DNA of 45,028 nucleotides from Nocardia tenerifensis NBRC 101015 (GTDB lineage: Bacteria > Actinomycetota > Actinomycetes > Mycobacteriales > Mycobacteriaceae), in the NCBI RefSeq assembly GCF_000308715.1, contig NZ_BAGH01000602.1:1-45028 (forward strand). Direction: 5' to 3'. The notes under the pieces are model-generated. The model saw only the letters and a list, made by a program, of their open reading frames with translations, searched no databases and had not been told where the DNA came from. Shown one piece after another: positions 1-6,761 of the stretch (its first letter is position 1; the number at the start of each line of letters is the position of its first letter). The position numbers were made by a program, and so were the translations under genes.

Positions 1-1076
1 AACCGTTCACCGAACGCCGACAAGCCGGTCGGCCCCGGCATGGCGGCGGTGATCGCGACGATGTCATCGCGTCGCGCGGCCAACCGGATCAACTCGGCGG
101 AGAAGACCGAGGTCCAGTTCTGCGCATTCGTGGTGGACGCGAGGACTCGCCCTGTGGCGGGGTCGAAGGGACCGGGGCCGTGCATCTGGTCGACTCGATG
201 ATTCTCCGCAGGTTGGTAGCCCATTCCCTTTCGCGTGACGGCGTGCACTATCACCGGGCCGCCGAACGCTTTCGCCCCGCGCAGGGCGGCCTCGAGCGCG
301 GCGGTGTCGTGTCCGTCGATCGGGCCCACATACTTCAGACCGAGGTCGCCGAACAGCATCTGCGGGCTCACCGCGTCCTTCAGCCCTTCCTTCAGCGCGT
401 GGAGCAGGCGGTACAGCGCCGCACCCACGACAGGGACGCGGGGTAGGAATCGCTTGACCGCGGCCAGCACGCGCTCGTAACCGGTTTCCATCCGCAACAC
501 GGCCAACCGGCGCGCCAGTCCGCCGATGGTCGGGGCATACGAGCGGCCGTTGTCGTTGACGACCACCACGATGGAGCGGTCGCTGCCCGCGGCGATGTTG
601 TTCAACGCTTCCCAGCACATACCGCCGGTCAGCGCGCCGTCTCCCACCACGGCGACCACACTCCGATGGGATTGCCCGGTCAGCGCGAAGGATTTGGCCA
701 AACCATCCGCGTACGACAGCGCGGCCGACGCGTGGGATGACTCGGTCCAATCGTGCGGGCTCTCCGCCCGGCATGGATATCCCGAAAGCCCGTCCCGCAG
801 GCGCAACTCGTCGAATCGGTCACGCCGGCCGGTGAGGATCTTGTGGACGTAAGCCTGGTGTCCCGTATCGAATATGAATGGGTCCGTCGGCGAATCGAAG
901 GCCCGGTGCATCGCCAGCGTCAACTCGACTACGCCGAGGTTGGATCCGAGATGTCCGCCGGTAGCCGCCACTTTGTGCACCAGGAATTCCCGGATCTCGG
1001 AGGCCAGCTGGGCCAGTTGCGAGGTGTCGAGCGCGCGAAGGTCGTCCGGGGCGTCGACGGTGGGCAGGATGTCCAT
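1..1076 (-). CDS. dxs: 1-deoxy-D-xylulose-5-phosphate synthase (DXS), C-terminus cut by window edge
   Basis: About 358 N-terminal residues of a thiamine-diphosphate enzyme that condenses pyruvate and glyceraldehyde 3-phosphate, the first step of the MEP isoprenoid pathway. Reading the minus strand from ATG at 1076 gives the DXS hallmarks TGGHLGSNLGVVELT, FDTGHQAYVHKILTGR and the ThDP-binding GDGALTGGMCWEALNN. The frame continues past base 1, so the pyrimidine and C-terminal domains lie outside. The start is 3 bases after the UbiA stop codon, so the gene is almost certainly co-transcribed and translationally coupled. A housekeeping dxs normally sits elsewhere in actinobacteria, so I infer that this is a dedicated paralogue feeding the neighbouring prenyltransferase. 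That cannot be proved from this window alone. Confidence 0.93.
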   Translation of the reverse strand, partial: MDILPTVDAPDDLRALDTSQLAQLASEIREFLVHKVAATGGHLGSNLGVVELTLAMHRAFDSPTDPFIFDTGHQAYVHKILTGRRDRFDELRLRDGLSGYPCRAESPHDWTESSHASAALSYADGLAKSFALTGQSHRSVVAVVGDGALTGGMCWEALNNIAAGSDRSIVVVVNDNGRSYAPTIGGLARRLAVLRMETGYERVLAAVKRFLPRVPVVGAALYRLLHALKEGLKDAVSPQMLFGDLGLKYVGPIDGHDTAALEAALRGAKAFGGPVIVHAVTRKGMGYQPAENHRVDQMHGPGPFDPATGRVLASTTNAQNWTSVFSAELIRLAARRDDIVAITAAMPGPTGLSAFGER

Positions 1077-1079
1077 GAT

Positions 1080-2087
1080 TCACCAATCGGCCAGGACGAA
1101 CAGAGCCAGAACGACTGTGCCCCAACCCAAGACGGCCAGCACCGCGGGAACCGCCTTGGCCGCCGGGCGCAGCGCCGTCACCATCGCATCGCGCGGGAGT
1201 CCACGGGTCACCGCGCGGATACGCCAGAGATAGCCGCCCGCCAGGGCGGCGGCCAGCGCGAAAGGCAAGAAACCCCAGGTCATCCCGGACCGTGCGGTGA
1301 CCGTCGCGACGACTGTCACCGCACCGAGCACCACTGATCCGAGCGCGGCCGCGATCGCCCGGGACAACCCGAGCGCGACAACGAAGGTGCGGATGCCGTA
1401 TTTCTCGTCCTCGGGCAGGTCTTCGGCGGTGTTGACGACGATCACCCCGGCCATCGCCAATGCGTACCCGGCCAGCTCGATGACCGCGCTCCAATCCCAG
1501 GGACGGTCGGCGGCACGCAGAATGCCCAGGCCGGGGACGAACAGCAGGACCGCGAACAATGTCGGAATCTGCCAGATACCACGGGATTTCAAGTGCAACG
1601 GCGGCAGCGAGTACTGCACACCCAGCAGTCCACCGAGTAGTCCGATGAGGAGGAGATCGTAGTGCCCGGAGCTCACGACCAGCCACGTCGCGACCACGGC
1701 GATCACGATGCCCGTTGCGACGATCTGACGCACCACATTGGGTACGCCGAGACCGCGGACGGCGTCGGCTTGACCCGGTTTGTACTCCTGATCCTCCCAG
1801 CGATCGGCGAGGCAGTTCACCATATTGCCGATTTGAATACCCAGGACTACCAGGACCGCGGCCGCCGCGGTCTGCCAGGACAGCACATCGGCCCACTCGC
1901 GGGCACCGACCAGAAGCGGCACGAAAAGTACCGTGAGACCCATCGGCAGGAACTCGACGCGGCGGATGCGCCCGCTGTGCGCCATCCGTTGCCGTAGCCC
2001 TACCGGCGGGCCGGTCTCCTCCGGTGACGCGGTGAGGATCCGGGTGAGCCGGGCGCGCAGTGGCAGGGTATTCGAAGTGGACGACAT
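1080..2087 (-). CDS. UbiA-family membrane prenyltransferase
   Basis: A 335-aa polytopic protein that should attach a prenyl chain to an aromatic acceptor at the membrane. Both Asp-rich motifs of the family are present: NCLADRWED (NxxxDxxxD) after the second hydrophobic segment, and EDLPEDEKYGIRT further on. About eight hydrophobic segments can be seen between residue 45 and the C-terminus. The start at 2087 has a GAGGAAG ribosome site four bases upstream. It lies between an FAD hydroxylase and the DXS gene in the polyketide operon, which suggests prenylation of the polyketide rather than quinone or haem biosynthesis. The acceptor and chain length cannot be read from the sequence. A housekeeping role (MenA-like) is less likely because of the context. 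Confidence 0.85.
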   Translation of the reverse strand: MSSTSNTLPLRARLTRILTASPEETGPPVGLRQRMAHSGRIRRVEFLPMGLTVLFVPLLVGAREWADVLSWQTAAAAVLVVLGIQIGNMVNCLADRWEDQEYKPGQADAVRGLGVPNVVRQIVATGIVIAVVATWLVVSSGHYDLLLIGLLGGLLGVQYSLPPLHLKSRGIWQIPTLFAVLLFVPGLGILRAADRPWDWSAVIELAGYALAMAGVIVVNTAEDLPEDEKYGIRTFVVALGLSRAIAAALGSVVLGAVTVVATVTARSGMTWGFLPFALAAALAGGYLWRIRAVTRGLPRDAMVTALRPAAKAVPAVLAVLGWGTVVLALFVLADW

Positions 2088-2180
2088 AGTTCTTCCTCAG
2101 TGCTCGTTGATTGATGGGTGCTCGACCAGCCACACGACTGGTTCACCCCGATCGGACGTGCTGCCACGAGAACGACTGGT

Positions 2181-3332
2181 CTAGACCGTGAACAGCGCAC
2201 CCGACGGCCAGCCCGAGACAGCCTCGGCCAGCCGGGCCGAAATCTCGGGAACGGCGAGAAGTTGACCGAGCAACGCGCGCAGCGGCTCGATCTTCGGATG
2301 ACCGAGCAGCAATACCTCTTGGGCGGCGACCACCGCCGCGGCCGCAGCACCTGCGGCGTGACGCTGATCGTGATAAGACTCCAGTAGGCCGCCGGGCGCG
2401 CGTCCGGTGATCGTCATGGCCAGCTTCCAGCCCAGCTCGATCGCGTCGTGGATGCCCTGGTTCAACGACATGCCGCCTACGTGCAGGTGCCGGTGCGCGG
2501 CATCACCGGCCAGCAGCACCCGTCCGCGGCGGAATCGGTCGACCAGCCGAGATTCGTTGTCGAACAGGCCGATTCGCCGCACGGTCGCGCCGTCGAGACG
2601 TTCTCCGGTAACCCGGTGCCACTCGCGGACGAGCTCGTCCGGCTCCACCCGTCCCGCCGGTCGGTGATATCCGTACGCGTGCACCATCACCCTCGTGCCG
2701 CCGTCTTCCCGGCTCGCGGCCACCGCCAGCCCTGCCGGTAGCCGCTGGAACCGCCGCGGTTGGAGTTCGATGCCGTCGAGATCAGCCCACAGCAACGTCC
2801 TGGTCGCGGATGTCCCGGGAAAGGCGAAGCCCCCACGGGCACGGACCACGCTGTCGTGACCGTCGCAACCGACGAGATAGCCGGCGGTGATCGACACCGG
2901 GCCTGTGGGGGTCTGTAGCTCTGCACGCACTCGATCACTGGCCGTGAATCCGGTCAGCTCGTGCGACCGCAGAACAGGCACGCCGAGTTCGCGTGCGCGA
3001 GCGTCGAGCGCGGCGGTCAACCGCGGCTGCGGAATCCGCCAGTGCCCGCGAAACCGGCTGCGTACCCCCTCCAGCGACAGCGGCAGGCCGCCGAAGTGCC
3101 CGGTGCCGACGCGCGGCAGCGGGCCGAGTCCGCCGAGCAGGTCACGCCGGTCCAGGAACTCCATTGTGCGGGAATCCACCTGCGATGCCCTCGGCTCGTC
3201 GCTCGGCGCCGCGGCACGCTCTACGACCAACACACCCACACCATGTTGTGCGAGTTCGGTCGCCAGGACGAGTCCGACCGGACCCGCTCCGACGATGAGT
3301 ACCTGGGTGGCCGACGAGCAGTTCGCACCCAT
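2181..3332 (-). CDS. FAD-dependent aromatic polyketide hydroxylase, short form
   Basis: A 383-aa flavoprotein monooxygenase of the PgaE/RdmE/OxyS kind. Visible motifs are the dinucleotide fingerprint VLIVGAGPVGLVLA near the N-terminus, the DG motif VGCDGHDSVVR in the middle and the GD motif GRVLLAGDAAHRH that contacts FAD. The protein ends soon after the FAD and substrate domains. The C-terminal thioredoxin-like domain present in the sister hydroxylase at 4160-5923, and typical of the family (about 490-550 aa), is missing. Only 93 bp lie before the next gene, so it is not hidden in another frame. A GAGAGG ribosome site precedes the start. It probably hydroxylates or oxidatively cleaves a ring of the polyketide. 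Confidence 0.85.
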   Translation of the reverse strand: MGANCSSATQVLIVGAGPVGLVLATELAQHGVGVLVVERAAAPSDEPRASQVDSRTMEFLDRRDLLGGLGPLPRVGTGHFGGLPLSLEGVRSRFRGHWRIPQPRLTAALDARARELGVPVLRSHELTGFTASDRVRAELQTPTGPVSITAGYLVGCDGHDSVVRARGGFAFPGTSATRTLLWADLDGIELQPRRFQRLPAGLAVAASREDGGTRVMVHAYGYHRPAGRVEPDELVREWHRVTGERLDGATVRRIGLFDNESRLVDRFRRGRVLLAGDAAHRHLHVGGMSLNQGIHDAIELGWKLAMTITGRAPGGLLESYHDQRHAAGAAAAAVVAAQEVLLLGHPKIEPLRALLGQLLAVPEISARLAEAVSGWPSGALFTV

Positions 3333-3341
3333 CTGCGCCTC

Positions 3342-4163
3342 TCAGAAGTTGCCGAGACCGCCGCACACGTTGAGCGCCTGGGCGGTGATCGATGCCGCGA
3401 GTGGTGAGGCCAGGTAGCCGACGAGCCCGGCGACCTCCGCCGGTGTCGAATACCGGCCGAGCGGGATCTTGGCCTGGAATTTCGCCAACACCTCGGCCTC
3501 GGTACTGCCCCACGCCTCGGCGTAGCTCTGCCGGACGCGCTGTGCCATAGGGGTTTCCACATACCCCGGGCATACCGCGTTCACCGTGATCCCGGTCGGC
3601 GCCAGTTCGTTGCCCAGCGCCTTGGTGAAGCCGACGACGCCGTGCTTCGCGGCCGAATACGGCGCACCGAGCACGACCCCCTGCTTGCCCGCGGTCGAGG
3701 CGATATTGATGATGCGTCCCCAACCCCGTTCCCGCATACCGCTGTTCAGCACGGCGCGGGTAGCGTAGAACACACTGTCCAGGTTGGTGGCGAGGACATC
3801 GCGCCACAGGTCGTCGGCCAGTTCGGCGGTGACGCCGCCACCACTTCGTCCGGCGTTGTTGACCAGGATGTCGATCCGCCCATACGTCGTGACCGCATTG
3901 GCGACCAGCCCTTCGACCTGCTCGGCCGAGCGCACGTCACAGGCGAGGCCCGCCGCCTTGCCGCCTTCGGCGGTGAGCCGGTCGACCGTCGCCGCGACAG
4001 CGGCCGCGTCCCGGGCGCAGAGGTAGACCCGGTCTCCCTGTGCGGCAAGATATTCGGCGATAGCCAGCCCGATACCACTGGTCGCGCCCGTGACCACCGC
4101 CACCCGATCGAAGACGCCGGAGGCGCGCTGCTCATCGACCACAGCCGGTTCCTCCGCCCTCAT
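3342..4163 (-). CDS. C9-type polyketide ketoreductase (ActIII-like SDR)
   Basis: A 273-aa short-chain dehydrogenase that should reduce the C9 carbonyl of the nascent ACP-bound polyketide with NADPH. It closely resembles actinorhodin ActIII: cofactor motif VTGATSGIG, NNAGRSGGG, the segment GKQGVVLGAPYSAAKHGVV containing the catalytic Tyr and Lys, and the family ending TAQALNVCGGLGNF. About 15 extra residues precede the first strand, so the true start may be slightly downstream. Its start overlaps the stop of the hydroxylase-ACP reading frame (ATGA). The pairing with a didomain aromatase/cyclase at 10426 is the expected partnership for a reduced type II polyketide. Confidence 0.93.
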   Translation of the reverse strand: MRAEEPAVVDEQRASGVFDRVAVVTGATSGIGLAIAEYLAAQGDRVYLCARDAAAVAATVDRLTAEGGKAAGLACDVRSAEQVEGLVANAVTTYGRIDILVNNAGRSGGGVTAELADDLWRDVLATNLDSVFYATRAVLNSGMRERGWGRIINIASTAGKQGVVLGAPYSAAKHGVVGFTKALGNELAPTGITVNAVCPGYVETPMAQRVRQSYAEAWGSTEAEVLAKFQAKIPLGRYSTPAEVAGLVGYLASPLAASITAQALNVCGGLGNF

Positions 4164-4408
4164 CGCGGGGCGCCGTTGAACAACTCGAGCAGCTGCCGTG
4201 GGGTGCGAGCCTCATCGGCGACCTGCAGATCGACCGTGCGCCCGAACTCTCTGGCCAGCCGGGCATTGGCCTCCATCACCGCGACCGAGTCATAACCCAT
4301 GTCCTCGAAGTCGACGTCGAGGAGGTCACCGTCCGGTGGTGGGGCATCCCCGGACACCTCGCGCAGCAACCGCATCAGATCATCGACCGTGATCTCTGAC
4401 GTACTCAT
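4160..4408 (-). CDS. Acyl carrier protein, possible independent internal translation product
   Basis: The last 82 codons of the hydroxylase frame are a complete type II PKS ACP that carries the growing chain on a phosphopantetheine arm. The Ser lies in GYDSVAV. The ATG at 4408 is preceded by GAAAGGATTTCG, a good ribosome site (AAGGA) at normal spacing, and 82 aa is the usual size of a stand-alone ACP. This is the only ACP in the window, so the synthase depends on it. I list it separately because the internal start looks functional. Whether free ACP is produced cannot be decided from sequence. Confidence 0.65.
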   Translation of the reverse strand: MSTSEITVDDLMRLLREVSGDAPPPDGDLLDVDFEDMGYDSVAVMEANARLAREFGRTVDLQVADEARTPRQLLELFNGAPR

Positions 4409-5923
4409 CGAAATCCTTTCGTGGGTCAGCGGTTCGGCGCCGACGCCGAACCAGGTGCACATGGCCTCCGTCAAGGGACCGGTATCGCCGTCGCGATGGC
4501 GCAACCACGCGATATGACCATCGGGGCGCAGCAAGACGGCCTCGAGGCCCGCCAGTTGTTCGTTCGCACCATCCGGGTCCGGCCGGGCAACCACCAGGTC
4601 CACCCGATCGGTCCAACCCGCGGCCTCGGCGCAGGTGTGTCCACCGTCGAGGTCGAGGAGGACGCCCCGCGCGGAGCGCAGCAGCACCGTTGTGTTCGTC
4701 CGCCCGTGACGGGTGTGCAGATCCTGCTGGGGCATTCGGCGGCCGAGCAGCGGATGCTCGCCGCGGCCCATGTCATAGCGTGCGTCCACGCCGGCCACCG
4801 CGGCGGCCAGATACCGGGCCACGTCATCGAAGCCGACGAGTTCGCGCAGCAGTTCGCGCACGGGTTCGGCGGTCGGTCCGCCGAGCATGAGGAATCCCTG
4901 TGCGCGGGTGTTCTGTAATACCTTGGCGCCCACCGGATGCCGTTCGTGATGATAGGTGTCCAGGAGGGCGTCGGACGCGTAACCTGCGGCTACCAGGCCG
5001 AGTTTCCAGCCGAGGTTGACCGCGTCCTGGATGCCTACGTTCAGCCCCTGACCACCGGCCGGCAGATGAATGTGTGCCGCATCGCCGGCCAGCAGGATCC
5101 GACCTCGCCGATACTGCGTCACCTGGCGGGTGGCGTTGCCGAACGCGCTGGTCCACAGCGGCTCCGCCGTGCCGATGTCCTGTCCGGTCAAGCGGCGCCA
5201 GGCGGTGGCGACCTCCTCGAAGCTCGGCGCCTCGTCGTCCGATCTGGGGCGCGCGCCGTGTTCGTGCAGGATGATCCGGTAGACGCCGCCTCCGAGATGC
5301 CCGGACATCACCATTCCGCCCGGCACGTGCTCACCGAAGGGACGGGCCGCTATCTCGCAGCCGCGTAGGTCGGCCAGCATCATCTCCAGAGTGGCCGCAG
5401 TACCCGGGAACTCGTGACCCGCGAGCCTGCGTACGGTGCTGCGCCCGCCGTCGCAGCCGACCACGAAATCCGCGACCACCTCGACTGTGCCGTCCGGGCC
5501 CGCGATCGTGGCGGTGACCGCGTCCGAATCCGGGCTCAGCGCGGTCAGCGTGGCGCCACGCCATATCCGCGCGCCGAGATCACACACCCAGGACTCCAGC
5601 ACCGCCTCGGTGTGCGCCTGCGGAATCCCTTGCGCCCCATGGGTTCCGAAGTGTGGGCCGTCGAGCAAGCCGAAATCCAATGGCACGCCCCCGAAATGGC
5701 CGAATCGGTTGGTCGCGAGCATACCGAAGCGCGGCAGCAGGTCGCGCTGGTCGAAAATCTCCATGGTGCGGGCGTTGAAGCCGAGGCCACGGGATTCCCC
5801 GGTCGGCCTGACCAGAGTTTCCACGACCAGAACCTCGGTTCCGGCCAGCCGCAACTCGCCTGCCAGCATCAGCCCGGTCGGTCCCGCGCCGATCACCAGC
5901 ACCGTCGGATCCGCTGTTCTCAT
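4160..5923 (-). CDS. FAD hydroxylase fused in frame to type II PKS acyl carrier protein
   Basis: A 587-aa frame. Residues 1 to about 505 are a full-length PgaE/RdmE-type flavin monooxygenase: VLVIGAGPTGLMLAGEL, GCDGGRSTVR, GRILLAGDAAHIHLPAGGQG and a C-terminal thioredoxin-like domain ending near CTWFGVGAEP. There is no stop codon. The frame continues through about ten linker residues into an 82-residue ACP with the phosphopantetheine Ser in MGYDSVAVMEANARL. The start at 5923 has AGGAGG six bases upstream and overlaps the preceding regulator stop (ATGA). The ACP also has its own ATG and ribosome site (see 4160-4408), so both fused and free forms may be made. A sequencing error that removed a stop cannot be excluded. 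The next gene is the ketoreductase, with a 4-bp overlap. Confidence 0.85.
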   Translation of the reverse strand: MRTADPTVLVIGAGPTGLMLAGELRLAGTEVLVVETLVRPTGESRGLGFNARTMEIFDQRDLLPRFGMLATNRFGHFGGVPLDFGLLDGPHFGTHGAQGIPQAHTEAVLESWVCDLGARIWRGATLTALSPDSDAVTATIAGPDGTVEVVADFVVGCDGGRSTVRRLAGHEFPGTAATLEMMLADLRGCEIAARPFGEHVPGGMVMSGHLGGGVYRIILHEHGARPRSDDEAPSFEEVATAWRRLTGQDIGTAEPLWTSAFGNATRQVTQYRRGRILLAGDAAHIHLPAGGQGLNVGIQDAVNLGWKLGLVAAGYASDALLDTYHHERHPVGAKVLQNTRAQGFLMLGGPTAEPVRELLRELVGFDDVARYLAAAVAGVDARYDMGRGEHPLLGRRMPQQDLHTRHGRTNTTVLLRSARGVLLDLDGGHTCAEAAGWTDRVDLVVARPDPDGANEQLAGLEAVLLRPDGHIAWLRHRDGDTGPLTEAMCTWFGVGAEPLTHERISMSTSEITVDDLMRLLREVSGDAPPPDGDLLDVDFEDMGYDSVAVMEANARLAREFGRTVDLQVADEARTPRQLLELFNGAPR

Positions 5924-6720
5924 GTCCGACCTCCTGTCTCGCGCAGCCTTTCCGACTGTCCGCCGACCATTTCCAGTAGCTCGTCGATGTCGTACTCGGC
6001 TCGTCCCGGCGAGCCGTAACGGATCAACTTGCCGCGACTGGCCCACTGCCGGATGGTGGCCTCGGTAACGCCGGCTGCGAGCGCGGCCACCCGAGTCGGT
6101 ACCCGTCGTCCGGCCCCGCCTCTGCCGGACTCGACGATGCCCGGCTCGACCAGCCGCGCCAACGAAAGGCGATGGCCTCTGGCACAACAGGCGCTCGCGG
6201 GCATCGTCGCCGAGGCCGAGGGGGCGATCGTCACCGGAGCAGTGCAGCCGGGCTCGGCACAGACGGGTTGCGGCGCGGTGCGGTCAGCGTCGCGATCCAG
6301 CGCCGACAACGCTGATCGGACCAGTCCGTCCAGCTCCTCCATAAAATCGGCGATACCGGGGTGCCTACGCAGCCATGGCCAGTGCACGATCAGGAACTGG
6401 GCCGCTTCGGCGACCTCGGTCGTCACGGGTGCGGCGACCGGTCGCTCGTCGACGACGAGCGCCACCCAGCAGGCAAGCACATCGTGAATGGCCGAGCGAA
6501 CCACCACCAGTTCGGGACTCAACGCAGTACCGCGTTTGTGGCTTCCGGACACCCGCTCCATGACGGCGCGCCGGCGGGCCGTGCCCGCCATGGATTGCAG
6601 GCACTCGGCATAGAGCGCGGGCAACGCGGAAAGCCTTGCCCGCGCGTCCATTTCGCAACTAGCGCAGCCCGCGGCGAAAACTCCGGGCCCGCAGGCACGG
6701 CAGAACTCGAGAGACAGCAT
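5920..6720 (-). CDS. Cys-rich DNA-binding protein with C-terminal helix-turn-helix
   Basis: A 266-aa protein that I do not recognise as a named family. The N-terminus has paired cysteines (FCRAC then CASC, about residues 7-22). A second Cys/His group follows the middle (CAEPGC then CCARGH), as in zinc knuckles. The C-terminal 60 residues look like a MerR/excisionase-type helix-turn-helix (TRVAALAAGVTEATIRQWA, then a basic wing with RYGSPGRAEYDIDELLEM). The start at ATG 6720 is chosen for the GGAAG ribosome site; ATG 6735 lacks one. The stop overlaps the hydroxylase start (ATGA), so the gene is embedded in the biosynthetic operon. It probably regulates the operon or senses a ligand. Homologues with this combination would be the best guide. 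Confidence 0.7.
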   Translation of the reverse strand: MLSLEFCRACGPGVFAAGCASCEMDARARLSALPALYAECLQSMAGTARRRAVMERVSGSHKRGTALSPELVVVRSAIHDVLACWVALVVDERPVAAPVTTEVAEAAQFLIVHWPWLRRHPGIADFMEELDGLVRSALSALDRDADRTAPQPVCAEPGCTAPVTIAPSASATMPASACCARGHRLSLARLVEPGIVESGRGGAGRRVPTRVAALAAGVTEATIRQWASRGKLIRYGSPGRAEYDIDELLEMVGGQSERLRETGGRT

Positions 6721-6761
6721 GTCACTTCCACCCATCGGAATCGGTGCCGAGCGCGGTCGGC

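Noticed and set aside
5924..6187. N-terminal extension of the hydroxylase-ACP frame up to 6187
   Set aside because: The extension is Arg/Gly-rich noise antisense-like in composition and overlaps the HTH gene. ATG 5923 has AGGAGG and starts directly at the FAD fingerprint.
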